64,000 bases of DNA from Novosphingobium pentaromativorans US6-1 (GTDB lineage Bacteria > Pseudomonadota > Alphaproteobacteria > Sphingomonadales > Sphingomonadaceae): NCBI RefSeq assembly GCF_000767465.1, contig NZ_CP009295.1, positions 1 to 64,000 of the forward strand, read 5' to 3'. Numbering within the stretch: position 1 is the stretch's first letter; every line of letters begins with the position of its first letter. Made by a program: the position numbers and the translations under genes. The notes beneath the pieces were generated by a model. It did no database searches and was not told where the DNA came from. It worked only from the letters and a program-made list of their open reading frames with translations. Positions 8,497-16,350 of the stretch are shown piece after piece.

Positions 8497-8597
8497 AGGG
8501 ACCGGTCCCTCGGCAGCCGACATATAGCCAACTCCATTTCACTATACACCTTCTGGTATGGTTGCTTTTTGCGTATTTTCCATAATCGGACATTATG
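8497..8597. promoter_or_regulatory. Palindrome and start-codon inverted repeat before the recombinase
   Basis: AGGGACCGGTCCCT (8497-8510) is a perfect 14-bp palindrome. CATAAT (8581-8586) and ATTATG (8592-8597) form an inverted repeat whose right arm includes the recombinase ATG. The stretch between them is AT-rich for this replicon. These could be operator or core recombination sites; the role is inferred. Confidence 0.4.
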
Positions 8598-9827
8598 GTA
8601 AAATCCTTATTGCCGAAATGCGGGTTTTTCGCCAGAATCGCTGCCGATGACCCCGCCGCAAACCGCCTGCTCCGTGTGATCCCCGCCCGCGCTTCTCCTA
8701 CCGCAGTGGAACTGGTGCTGGGCGCGCATCGCGCGCTGATCGATACGCGCGGGGCCAGCGCGCTCGCGCTCGAGGCGGCGACCGCGGCGATGGCGCCGGC
8801 GACCCGCGCGGCGATTACCGCCGACCTCAAGTGCTTCCTTGCGTGGTGCGCGCGCCGCCACCCGCCGGTGCAGGCCGTGCCCGCCGCGCCCGAGACGCTC
8901 GTCCACTACTTGCGCTGGCTGGCATCCGGTTCGCCGGGCCGCTCCCCGGCGCGGCCGGCGACGCTGGCGCGGCGGATCGCCTCGATCGCCCGGATCCACC
9001 GCGTGCTCGGCTTCGGCGAAAGCGAACCGCTGCCCACGCAGGCCGGGATGGTGCGCGACACCCTCAAGGCCATTCGCCGCCAGAGCCAGGAGCGCCAGCG
9101 CCAGGCCGCCCCGCTGCGGCTCGGGGCCGCCATGGCCGAAGGGCAGGCCGCGCCCGAGGGGGTGACAGTCGAGGCGCTGCTGGCGGCCTGCGGCAGCGAT
9201 ATCCTTGACTTGCGCGATGCCGCGCTGATCAGCCTCGCCTACGATGCCGGGCTGCGCGTCTCCGAACTCGTCGCCGTGCAGGTCGGCGATCTGACCGCGC
9301 ACGAGGATGGCAGCGGCCGCCTCGTCATTCCCCGCTCGAAGACCGACCAGGAGGGGGAGGGGGCGCTTGCCTGGATCTCGCCCGAGACGATGCGCCGCCT
9401 TGCCGCCTGGCTCTGCGCCGCAGACATCGCGGGCGGCGCGGTGCTGCGCCGCGTCCACCTGCTCCCCGAGCGGCCCGGCGATGCGGAGGAGCGGGGCGCG
9501 CGGCACACGATCGGCGACAAGCCGCTCACCCGGCAGGGCGTGGTCGCGATCCTGCGCCGCCGCGCGCGCGCCGCCATCGCGCAGGGGCATGCGGCGATCG
9601 ATCCCGACCGCGCCGAAGCGGCGATCCGTGCCTTGAGCGCACACTCGTTCCGCGTCGGCCTGACCCAGGACCTGTTCGCCGCTGGCGAGGACGGCGCCGG
9701 CATCGCGCTCGCGCTGCGCTGGTCCTCGCCCGGCACCGCGCTGCACTACGCGCGCGAACTCGCGGTCGGCAGCAACGCCGCAGCCCGCGTGCTCGGCAGG
9801 ATGCGCGGCGCGGTGAAAGCAGGGTAG
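8595..9827 (+). CDS. Tyrosine recombinase / site-specific integrase
   Basis: Phage-integrase-family recombinase of 410 residues. Residues about 75-170 fit the SAM-like core-binding domain. The catalytic domain shows AGLRVSEL (first Arg, about 220), SKTDQEG (Lys), SAHSFRVG (His about 350, Arg about 353), a Trp in the histidine/tryptophan position (ALRWSS) and LHYAREL (nucleophile Tyr about 384). All active-site residues appear present. It lies alone between the four-gene cassette and an exported protein gene. Plausible roles are plasmid dimer resolution or integration of an adjacent element; no attachment site could be assigned. Confidence 0.85.
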   Translation: MVKSLLPKCGFFARIAADDPAANRLLRVIPARASPTAVELVLGAHRALIDTRGASALALEAATAAMAPATRAAITADLKCFLAWCARRHPPVQAVPAAPETLVHYLRWLASGSPGRSPARPATLARRIASIARIHRVLGFGESEPLPTQAGMVRDTLKAIRRQSQERQRQAAPLRLGAAMAEGQAAPEGVTVEALLAACGSDILDLRDAALISLAYDAGLRVSELVAVQVGDLTAHEDGSGRLVIPRSKTDQEGEGALAWISPETMRRLAAWLCAADIAGGAVLRRVHLLPERPGDAEERGARHTIGDKPLTRQGVVAILRRRARAAIAQGHAAIDPDRAEAAIRALSAHSFRVGLTQDLFAAGEDGAGIALALRWSSPGTALHYARELAVGSNAAARVLGRMRGAVKAG

Positions 9828-10063
9828 GGCGCGATTATCCGTTCGGCCTCATCCTCGAGGCTCTCGATCCCGAAAGCTATGCAGCGTCGCAAGGTATCGC
9901 GGTCACGCTCAGGGCCGGCACCTCGACTATCATTCGGACGGCACCGGGGCCTTACGATGCTCTCCGGCTGAGCGGGTCGCGCCGGTCGCTACCCATAGAG
10001 GAGCGCTTCTGCCTGCGTGGGTCGGCGTGCTATGGACGCAGCGCTGCTTTTGCGGAGGATGAC
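9828..10063 (+). other. Open, gene-like stretch without a start codon
   Basis: The frame that enters the next gene is open across nearly this whole stretch (for example FGLILEALDPESYAASQG) but has no usable start. It may be a remnant of a larger coding region or chance openness in GC-rich DNA. No function assigned. Confidence 0.25.
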
Positions 10064-10552
10064 ATGCGGATTCGTCTTGCTCTTGCTGGGTTCCTGGCCT
10101 TGCTTGCATCCCCGGTGCTGGCCCAGGCGAATTTGACGGCGAAGGACCGCGCCGCCGCTTTTCGCGCTGCCGGTTTTACTTTCCAGGGCGGGAAATGGTC
10201 CGCTTGCGGCGATCCTGGCACGGCCAGCTATTCGCCCGGACAGATCGACACCGTGCGCGATCTCAATGGCGATGGACGACCCGAAGCGGTGATCACCGAA
10301 GGCGGCACCTATTGCTTCGGCATGACGGGAACCGGCTACACGATCGTCAGCAAGCAGGCCGACGGCAGCTGGAAGAACATCACCGGCGGGACCGGCATCC
10401 CGACATTCCTCGCCACCAGGGGCGTGGGTGGCTGGCCGGATATCGAAATCGGCGGTCCCGGCTTCTGCTTCCCGGTAGAGCGCTGGAACGGCAAGGCCTA
10501 CGTCCTGAACCGGCATCAGTACGACGGGAAGCCCTGCCGCCCGCAGATGTGA
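10064..10552 (+). CDS. Exported protein with a DxNGDG calcium-loop-like motif
   Basis: 162 residues. An N-terminal signal peptide (RLALAGFLALLASPVLAQA) is cut after about residue 21, so the product is periplasmic or secreted. DLNGDGRPE near residue 68 matches the calcium-binding loop seen in VCBS/FG-GAP-like repeats, followed by a small beta-rich domain with paired cysteines (CGDPG, YCFGM, GFCFP, KPC). A GGAGG ribosome-binding site precedes the ATG. Specific role unknown. Confidence 0.72.
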   Translation: MRIRLALAGFLALLASPVLAQANLTAKDRAAAFRAAGFTFQGGKWSACGDPGTASYSPGQIDTVRDLNGDGRPEAVITEGGTYCFGMTGTGYTIVSKQADGSWKNITGGTGIPTFLATRGVGGWPDIEIGGPGFCFPVERWNGKAYVLNRHQYDGKPCRPQM

Positions 10553-10575
10553 ATCGACTGAGCCTCGTGCGGGCG

Positions 10576-10830
10576 ATGCGGTGGGTTCTCGTTGCGATTG
10601 CCATCTGGTTGGTTCTTGTTCCCCACCTGTTGGGGTTCGATGTGAACCGGGCAGCCGCCTGGAGCTCCTGGACCTGCGCTGCCGCCTCTTGGGCCCATGC
10701 TGTGGCAGGCGCTGTTGCGTTGGGCTGCACTTGGCGGCTATCTCAGGACGGCGAGGCAGAAAGCGGACAGAAATCATTGAATGTTGATTGTTTTTCTGCC
10801 CGATCTGGGGGATCGCTGAAGCAAATTTGA
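10576..10830 (+). CDS. Small putative membrane protein
   Basis: 84-residue frame beginning 24 bases after the exported-protein gene. It has two hydrophobic segments (WVLVAIAIWLVLVPHLLGF and WAHAVAGAVALGC), somewhat like small two-helix membrane proteins. The C-terminal 30 residues look non-conserved. No strong ribosome-binding site, so this may be spurious. Confidence 0.35.
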   Translation: MRWVLVAIAIWLVLVPHLLGFDVNRAAAWSSWTCAAASWAHAVAGAVALGCTWRLSQDGEAESGQKSLNVDCFSARSGGSLKQI

Positions 10831-11165
10831 TGATCGGGCCTGCTGCGGACGTGGGGTTTTCCTTTGCCCAAAGCCTATGATTATGACGCGAAGTTGCAAC
10901 CCGGAGACCCTCTCGCGAAACGGGTCTTCATACTGACGGAGTGCAACCAGCCTTTGAGTAATTCTGACATTGTGCCTCGCTCGGCACCCTCCGCGATTAC
11001 TTCATTTTCGGGCATGATAGAAAGCCGGACCGACCGCACCCGGGATTGCAAAATTGGAGGCAGAGCGTCCGGGAAGAGTCGGTGGGGCAAAGGTTCGAAG
11101 CGAACCTCAGCCATGAAATCGCGCGCTGGAATGCGGTGATTGGCGCCCTTATTCGCCGGATCCAA
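10831..11165. other. Gene-free stretch before fic
   Basis: About 335 bases with short opposed open frames of about 91-94 codons and no recognisable protein, ribosome-binding site or strong hairpin. I see nothing to annotate. Confidence 0.4.
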
Positions 11166-11232
11166 TGCGGTGAATAATCATTGCACTGTGCGGTGAATGG
11201 CGGGTATATTTACCGCATAAGGAGCGGTGATT
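11166..11232. promoter_or_regulatory. Repeated operator in the fic promoter
   Basis: TGCGGTGAAT occurs at 11166-11175 and 11189-11198, the inverted form ATTTACCGCA at 11208-11217, and a partial copy GCGGTGAT overlaps the ribosome-binding region at 11225. The last two full copies form an inverted repeat. This looks like an autoregulatory operator read by the C-terminal winged-helix-like part of the Fic protein, which is an inference. Confidence 0.65.
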
Positions 11233-12357
11233 GTGCCCTATATCCACGAACTGACAGACTGGCCCAACCTGATCTGGAAAGAGTCGCAGCTCTTTCAGCC
11301 GCTCGCAGCTGTCCGCCACAGGCAAGGGCGATTGATCGGGCATATGGAAGCATTGGGATTTCCTTTGCGCGAAGAAGCGGTGCTTCAGGCGCTGACCGAG
11401 GATGTCCTGAAATCCAGCGAGATTGAAGGGGAGGTGCTTGATAGGGAGCAAGTGCGCTCATCCATTGCTCGCCGGCTCGGGATGGAGATCAGTGGATTGG
11501 TCGAAGCCGATCGCGATGTCGAAGGCGTCGTGGAAATGATGCTGGATGCGACTCAGAATTACGCTCGGCCTCTGACTGCTGAGCGCCTGTTTGATTGGCA
11601 TGCGGCCTTGTTCCCGATGGGGCGAAGCGGGATGAGCCGGATTACTGTGGGTGCTTGGCGGGGCATCGAAGGTGGCCCCATGCAGGTCGTCTCCGGGCCG
11701 ATCGGTCATGAGCGGGTTCACTACCAGGCCCCAGCGTCAAGCCTGCTGGATCGGGAAATGTCCCGTTTCCTTGCGTGGTTCGAGACGGCGACGCTCGACC
11801 CTGTCCTGAAGGCCGGCGTTGCGCACTTGTGGTTCGTAACGATCCATCCATTCGATGACGGGAACGGGCGCATAGCGCGTGCGATTGCCGATCTTGCGTT
11901 GGCGCGTGCAGAGGGCACAGCACAGCGCTTCTATAGCATGTCAGCTCAGATCCGTGCCGAGCGGAAGGCTTACTATGACATGCTGGAAACGACGCAAGGC
12001 GGCGGGCTGGACATTACGACCTGGCTGCTTTGGTTCATTGGCTGCCTCGATCGTGCATTCGACAGGGCTGAGACGATCCTCACCGGGGTCATGCGCAAGG
12101 CGAGACTGTGGGACTCGATGGCAGGGCAGTCGCTCAATGAACGGCAGCGCAAGGTGATCAACCGTCTTCTGGATGGCTTCGAGGGCAAGCTGACCAACGC
12201 CAAGTGGGCAGCGATGACCAGGACGTCGTCCGACACGGCCCTTCGCGACATCAATGACCTCGTTCGCAAGGGCATTCTGGAGAAAGATTCTGCCGGGGGA
12301 CGCAGCACTGGTTATTCGCTCGTAGAAGAGGTCAAGATGCCTGACCGTGGCGTCTGA
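11233..12357 (+). CDS. fic: Fic-family AMP-transferase
   Basis: Fic enzymes transfer AMP or related groups to target proteins. The signature HPFDDGNGRIAR is intact at about residues 205-216. The N-terminal SSEIEGE (about 61-67) matches the inhibitory motif of self-inhibited class II Fic proteins. The last 80 residues (NERQRKVINRLLD, then TRTSSDTALRDINDLVRKG) look like a winged helix-turn-helix. A GTG at 11233 lies eight bases after AAGGAG; an upstream in-frame GTG at 11227 is too close to it. Length 374 residues. No antitoxin partner is adjacent, consistent with built-in inhibition. Confidence 0.9.
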   Translation: MPYIHELTDWPNLIWKESQLFQPLAAVRHRQGRLIGHMEALGFPLREEAVLQALTEDVLKSSEIEGEVLDREQVRSSIARRLGMEISGLVEADRDVEGVVEMMLDATQNYARPLTAERLFDWHAALFPMGRSGMSRITVGAWRGIEGGPMQVVSGPIGHERVHYQAPASSLLDREMSRFLAWFETATLDPVLKAGVAHLWFVTIHPFDDGNGRIARAIADLALARAEGTAQRFYSMSAQIRAERKAYYDMLETTQGGGLDITTWLLWFIGCLDRAFDRAETILTGVMRKARLWDSMAGQSLNERQRKVINRLLDGFEGKLTNAKWAAMTRTSSDTALRDINDLVRKGILEKDSAGGRSTGYSLVEEVKMPDRGV

Positions 12358-12420
12358 ATTTGAGCGAGTTCGGCTCACACAAGCGAAGTCTGGTCGGCCG
12401 GCAGCTTGCATGGGCAGCCG

Positions 12421-12495
12421 GACAAAACGATCGTCATTTTCATCATTGGCGTACCGATATTGGGCTTTGCACGGATTGAGCCCGGCGGTGGGTAG
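12421..12495. repeat. 75-bp dispersed repeat, copy 1
   Basis: Matches 40561-40635 at 70 of 75 positions in direct orientation; both contain GGCGTACCGATATTG and GCACGGATTG. This copy ends exactly at the stop codon of the truncated resolvase and lies downstream of fic. It may be a mobile-element end or a recombination site. Nature unknown. Confidence 0.65.
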
Positions 12496-12909
12496 CTACT
12501 CTTCCAGCCTGGCTGCTCCCATGCCCATCTCGGCCTCCGCGCGTTCGCGCTGGACGTCCTGGCCGAAGGTTGTGAAGGCCGAGACGGTCCGGAAGAACGC
12601 GCGGCCTTCGGGCGCGGTGGTATCGATTCCTTCGCAAAGGGAACGGAATTCGACCTGGCGTTCCCCCAGCGCCTGTAGTTCGCAGATCAGGGTGATGAGC
12701 GAGCGGGACAGGCGGTCGAGACGCCAGACTATGATCTCGTCGCCAGGGCGGGCGTACTCGCACATTTCCATGTAGGCGGGCTTGAGGACGGCGGAACCCG
12801 ATATTCCGTGATCCTCCCAGATCCTTACGGCGCCGGCTGCACGAATGGCCTGGAGCTGGGCCGCCAGGCTTGCCTCCCCTGTGCTTGTGCGCACGTAGCC
12901 CAATTTCAT
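12496..12909 (-). pseudogene. Truncated serine resolvase/invertase
   Basis: 137 residues covering the catalytic domain of a small serine recombinase: GYVRTSTGE with the nucleophile Ser near residue 9, EDHGISGSAVLKPAY, DEIIVWRLDRLSRS, then the E-helix region (GRAFFRTVSAFTTFGQDVQRE). Family members have about 180-200 residues and a C-terminal helix-turn-helix that is missing here, so site binding should be lost. A smaller remnant of a related gene precedes the second hydroxylase copy, so the gene was part of the duplicated segment. It could also be an active short form. Confidence 0.7.
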
Positions 12910-13048
12910 GGCGTCGAACTCCCGGGAAATCGTGTTTGTCCTCGCCCGGCGCTCAAGCGACGTGCCGGTGCTGTCCGCGCTCCGGAGAAAGCGGACCCCG
13001 GCAAGCTATACCGGCAAGCCATACCGGCAAAACCGGGAAACGGGGAGC

Positions 13049-13666
13049 TTACTGCGCCTTCTTGATCGCGCGAACGTCGCTGCCGAACATGCGGTCCCAG
13101 AAGATCGCCGTGATCGCGTAGTTGCCTTCTTCGTCGACGTGGTGGTGACGCATATGGTGGCGCTTGATCGCCATGCCGATGCGGCCGCGCATGGTCCACT
13201 GGTGGCAGGCGTAGTGGACCACGTCGTATCCGACGTAGCCGATGATGAAGCCCAGGAAGAGCCAGGTGCCCGCCATGCCGAGCAGGGCCACGCAGGTCGC
13301 CCACACGGCAGCGCTGATGGGCAGGCTGACGAGCGGCGGCATCAGGTTGCGCAGCGGATCGTTCGGGGTGGTGTGGTGATTGCCGTGGACCGCAAAGACC
13401 AGCCATTTGATCGGCGCGGCATCGGAATCCCAGTGGAACAGGAACCGGTGCATCGCATACTCGAACAGCGACCAGACCAGCAGGCCGAGCGCGAAAAGGA
13501 GCGCCCCGTAGGCTGCGCCTGCCGTGCCCCAACCCGTCCATGCAATGAGGGGGAGCGCGATGCTCCAGACCAGGATGAATCCGCGCGGCGAGATGAGAGT
13601 CAGCTTCTCGAGCTGCCGGTTCTCGAACAGCTGAACGCGCTGGGGACTGGTTCGAGGATCACGCAT
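13049..13666 (-). CDS. Sterol desaturase/fatty-acid hydroxylase family membrane protein (copy 1)
   Basis: Integral-membrane di-iron oxygenase family. Histidine clusters HRFLFH, HGNHH, HYACH and HHMRHH supply the usual iron ligands, and four hydrophobic segments surround them. The length (205 residues) and the HGNHHTTPNDP box are close to fatty-acid 2-hydroxylases. Sphingomonads carry 2-hydroxy fatty acids in sphingolipids, which is a plausible but unproven substrate. The ATG encodes MRDPRTSP; longer in-frame starts run into the promoter palindrome and the divergent gene. A near-identical copy lies 41.8 kb away. Confidence 0.85.
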   Translation of the reverse strand: MRDPRTSPQRVQLFENRQLEKLTLISPRGFILVWSIALPLIAWTGWGTAGAAYGALLFALGLLVWSLFEYAMHRFLFHWDSDAAPIKWLVFAVHGNHHTTPNDPLRNLMPPLVSLPISAAVWATCVALLGMAGTWLFLGFIIGYVGYDVVHYACHQWTMRGRIGMAIKRHHMRHHHVDEEGNYAITAIFWDRMFGSDVRAIKKAQ

Positions 13667-13711
13667 CAGACGACTTTCTCGACAGCAATGGGGCTGCGTT
13701 GTCAACACTAT

Positions 13712-13728
13712 ATGCTGCCATGCAGCAT
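13712..13728. promoter_or_regulatory. Palindrome in the hydroxylase/SDR divergent promoter
   Basis: ATGCTGC-CAT-GCAGCAT, perfect seven-base arms, 46 bases before the hydroxylase ATG. The same arms recur at the copy-2 promoter and, partly degenerate, upstream of both kdsA loci. Candidate repressor or activator site. Confidence 0.55.
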
Positions 13729-13867
13729 AATTCTTGATTAATCTGCAATGCAAAAAATGAGGCTGGCGCAAGTTGGAAAAGAATCTGTAAATTCCTGTGC
13801 TTGCCGAACAAGAGAGATGATCGTGGCTTTTCCCCCGCAAACTGCCGAAAGGGCGTCCGGTCGCCCA

Positions 13868-14629
13868 ATGCGACGCATTCTTGTCACAGGTGCATCCGGT
13901 GGATTGGGGCGTGCGATTGCCGCCCACTATGCGCGGCCGGGCGCCGAGCTGCTCTTGTGGGGGCGCGACAAGGAACGGCTCGATGCGGTGGCGGCGGCTT
14001 GCCGCGCGGCGGGAGCGCAGGCGAGCATCCGTTCGCTGGACCTGAGCGCCGAAGACGCCGCCGTGGCCGCGCTGATGGCCGAGGACGCGGCAGGGGCGAT
14101 CGACATCGCCATTTTCGCCTCGGGCCTTGGCGACATTCGGGCGGAAGGGGCCCTTGTGGAGGACCCCGCGCTTGTCATCCGACTGGGCAAGGTCAATTTC
14201 GTGGCGCCCGCTGCGATGGCCGCGGCGCTGGCCGATGCCATGGCGCGGCGCGGGGAAGGGCGCATCGTCCTGATCGGATCGGCGGCGGCGTTCCACGCGC
14301 TGCCCTTTGCGGCGGCCTACGCCGGGACGAAGGCCGGTCTTGCCCGCTTCGCGGATGCCCTGCGCCTGGCGGTGCGCCCTTATGGCGTGGGCGTGACGCT
14401 GGTCTCGCCCGGCTTCATCGATACCGCATCGGGGCGCAAGGTGCCCGGTCCCAAGCCGATGATCCTGACGCCCGAGAAGGCCGCCGCGATCGTCGCTCGC
14501 GCGGCGGAGCGCAAGCAGGCGCATGTCGTCGCGCCGGGTATCTTCGCCCTTCTGCGCTGGTTCGACCGCCTGCTCCCCGCGTTCCTGCGTGACAGGCTGC
14601 TGTCCTCGCTCACGCCTCCTGGACGATAG
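13868..14629 (+). CDS. Short-chain dehydrogenase/reductase
   Basis: NAD(P)-dependent oxidoreductase of the classical SDR family. The Rossmann motif TGASGGLG is at residues 7-14. The usual NAG motif is replaced by ASGLG. The catalytic Ser lies in LIGSAAAFHALP and YAGTK supplies Tyr and Lys; SPGFIDT follows. Starts at 13817 (ATG) or 13823 (GTG) would add about 15-17 residues and sit closer to the promoter conserved in both duplicate blocks, so the start is uncertain. The 3' end overlaps the convergent LTA-synthase-like gene by 20 bases. Substrate unknown; the context suggests glycan or lipid metabolism. Confidence 0.85.
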   Translation: MRRILVTGASGGLGRAIAAHYARPGAELLLWGRDKERLDAVAAACRAAGAQASIRSLDLSAEDAAVAALMAEDAAGAIDIAIFASGLGDIRAEGALVEDPALVIRLGKVNFVAPAAMAAALADAMARRGEGRIVLIGSAAAFHALPFAAAYAGTKAGLARFADALRLAVRPYGVGVTLVSPGFIDTASGRKVPGPKPMILTPEKAAAIVARAAERKQAHVVAPGIFALLRWFDRLLPAFLRDRLLSSLTPPGR

Positions 14630-16103
14630 CGGGGGCGGTCAGGGCCGCCAGCACGGTATGATGCAGTTCGGCCGGGGTCAGGTCGACCGGCTCTGCAGCG
14701 CCGCGCAGCAACTGGCCCTGCGCGTCCATGCGGACGATCACGTAAGGGGTGTGCCGCGCGCTGCCCGGGGCTGTGACCCCGGGAATGCTGGGGCGGTGAT
14801 CGCCGAAGAAGACGAGCGTGGCCGGCCGGCCCAGCGCTGCCAGGTCGTGCAGCAAACGCTGCAGCATGGCATCGCTGTTGCGCACGAGACGCAAGTAGCT
14901 TTCGGTCAGCGCATCCGGGCCGGTGGCCTGCTCGGGCGCCCAGGGGCCGTGGTTCTCGATGGTGACAGCGTAGAGCAGGGTGGGCGCCGCGAGGTCGCGG
15001 GCAAGATCTGCAATAACGTCTGCCATCGCGGCGTCGGTAACGTAGCGACCTTCGTGCGCACGTGGCGGTGCGAAGCGATCCTGGCCGACCAGCTCGGAAA
15101 AGCCCCCCGCGGGCATGATCCGGTCGCGCCCGTAGAAGCGCATGTCGTGCGGGTGCAGGAACAGGCTTTGCCAACCCGCGGTCTTCAGCCTGTTGGGCAG
15201 CGCGTAGCTGTGTTCGCCCAGCGCCGTGAGGAAGGGATCGTAGCGCCTGAAGCCGAGATCCGCTTCGTCGCGGCCGAACAGCACGCCATATTCGGTGCGC
15301 ATCGTATAGGCGCCAAACCCGCTTACGTGCAGGCGCCCCGATTGCCAGGCGATGGCGCGTGCCGCATCGAGAGCGGGCAGGGCCAGTTCCGGATCGCCGA
15401 AGAGTTCGGCGGGATCGGCGAAGGATTCGCACTGGACGATGATCGCCACTTCCGTCTCGTGCGGTTTGCGCAGGGCAGCGCCGGGCGTGTCCCCATGCGG
15501 ATGCGGATGCGGCAATGGATCGCTGCTTTCGCGCCAGCGCAGCCAATAGAGCAGCAGCGCTGGCAGCAACCCGAAGCGCTGCACGTCGAGGTGTGCATCG
15601 GGATGCGGCGTGAGCGCGCAAGGCGCCTTGATCCGCAGGAACAGGGCCAGGGCGGCAAGACTGCCTAGCGCAATGCCCAGTCCTGACAGGTGGATCCACG
15701 GGTCGGGCACGAACAGCAGCGCAAGGACGGCAAGCAGGACAATCCCGCCAAGGCTCGCCAGGACCCGCTGCCACAGGCTGACGGCCGAGAGATAGAACTG
15801 CGGATGGCGAAAGATCGCACCGATCAGGGCGAGGTCGGAGAACAGCAACGGTTCGCCCAGCATGGCGTTCTTGGCGTTGGAGGCGACCGCCAGCAAGGCC
15901 ACGATGGCCAGCGCCATGGCCACGGAGACAGCGGCATTCCCGCACAGGGCGAGGAACAGGCCGAACAGGGCCATCGCCATGAGCGATTGCAGGACGAGGC
16001 CGGGCAGGCAGCGCAGGGGAATGCCTCCCGCATTTGCGGGGCGCGGGCGGACTGCAGCGTCAAGGAGGAGGGAGCCGGTCAGCAGAACGGCAACAGTCAG
16101 CAT
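14610..16103 (-). CDS. LTA-synthase-like membrane sulfatase-fold transferase
   Basis: 497 residues. The N-terminal 165 residues hold about five membrane segments. The rest is an alkaline-phosphatase/sulfatase-fold domain: IIVQCESFADP near residue 220 (metal and nucleophile region), RTEYGVLFG, the HPHDMRFYGRD segment, TIENHGPW and FFGDHRPSIPG (metal ligands). Such enzymes transfer phosphoglycerol- or phosphoethanolamine-like groups to envelope glycans. Next to kpsS, a capsule- or glycan-decorating role is likely. The exact donor cannot be read from the sequence. Confidence 0.8.
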   Translation of the reverse strand: MLTVAVLLTGSLLLDAAVRPRPANAGGIPLRCLPGLVLQSLMAMALFGLFLALCGNAAVSVAMALAIVALLAVASNAKNAMLGEPLLFSDLALIGAIFRHPQFYLSAVSLWQRVLASLGGIVLLAVLALLFVPDPWIHLSGLGIALGSLAALALFLRIKAPCALTPHPDAHLDVQRFGLLPALLLYWLRWRESSDPLPHPHPHGDTPGAALRKPHETEVAIIVQCESFADPAELFGDPELALPALDAARAIAWQSGRLHVSGFGAYTMRTEYGVLFGRDEADLGFRRYDPFLTALGEHSYALPNRLKTAGWQSLFLHPHDMRFYGRDRIMPAGGFSELVGQDRFAPPRAHEGRYVTDAAMADVIADLARDLAAPTLLYAVTIENHGPWAPEQATGPDALTESYLRLVRNSDAMLQRLLHDLAALGRPATLVFFGDHRPSIPGVTAPGSARHTPYVIVRMDAQGQLLRGAAEPVDLTPAELHHTVLAALTAPAIVQEA

Positions 16104-16350
16104 GCGATCTACCTGGCACCTTGCCGCAAAGCAGGTCGGGTCATTTCCATTTCGGCTCCACTGCAGGGAGCGGCCTCATAGCGCGGGGTCTTGTTCCTGT
16201 CATTATTAGGCGTCGATACAATCGATGACTTTGAATCGAAAGGTTGTCGAGAAAGATTTGGCAGACTAACGGATGGATCAACTCATTGGGCAATATGCTT
16301 AGGTAGATGCAAGGCCAGACGATCAGATCTCCTGAAAAATCAAGGGCGGA

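Larger units (their letters stand above)
12953..13840. repeat. Duplicated block, copy 1 (hydroxylase and promoter)
   Basis: Near-identical to 54728-55605, including the whole hydroxylase gene, its divergent promoter and the first codons in front of the SDR gene. The encoded hydroxylases differ at roughly eight of 205 residues. The left edge starts at GCGCTCAAGCGACGTGCC in both copies. Confidence 0.88.

Noticed and set aside
10864..11165. Opposed open frames of 91 and 94 codons before fic
   Set aside because: Neither has a ribosome-binding site, recognisable domain or plausible composition.
14380..15945. 521-codon minus-strand frame across the LTA-synthase-like gene
   Set aside because: Frame shadow of the real gene (Arg/Ala/Gly-rich, no motifs) that also runs through the SDR gene.
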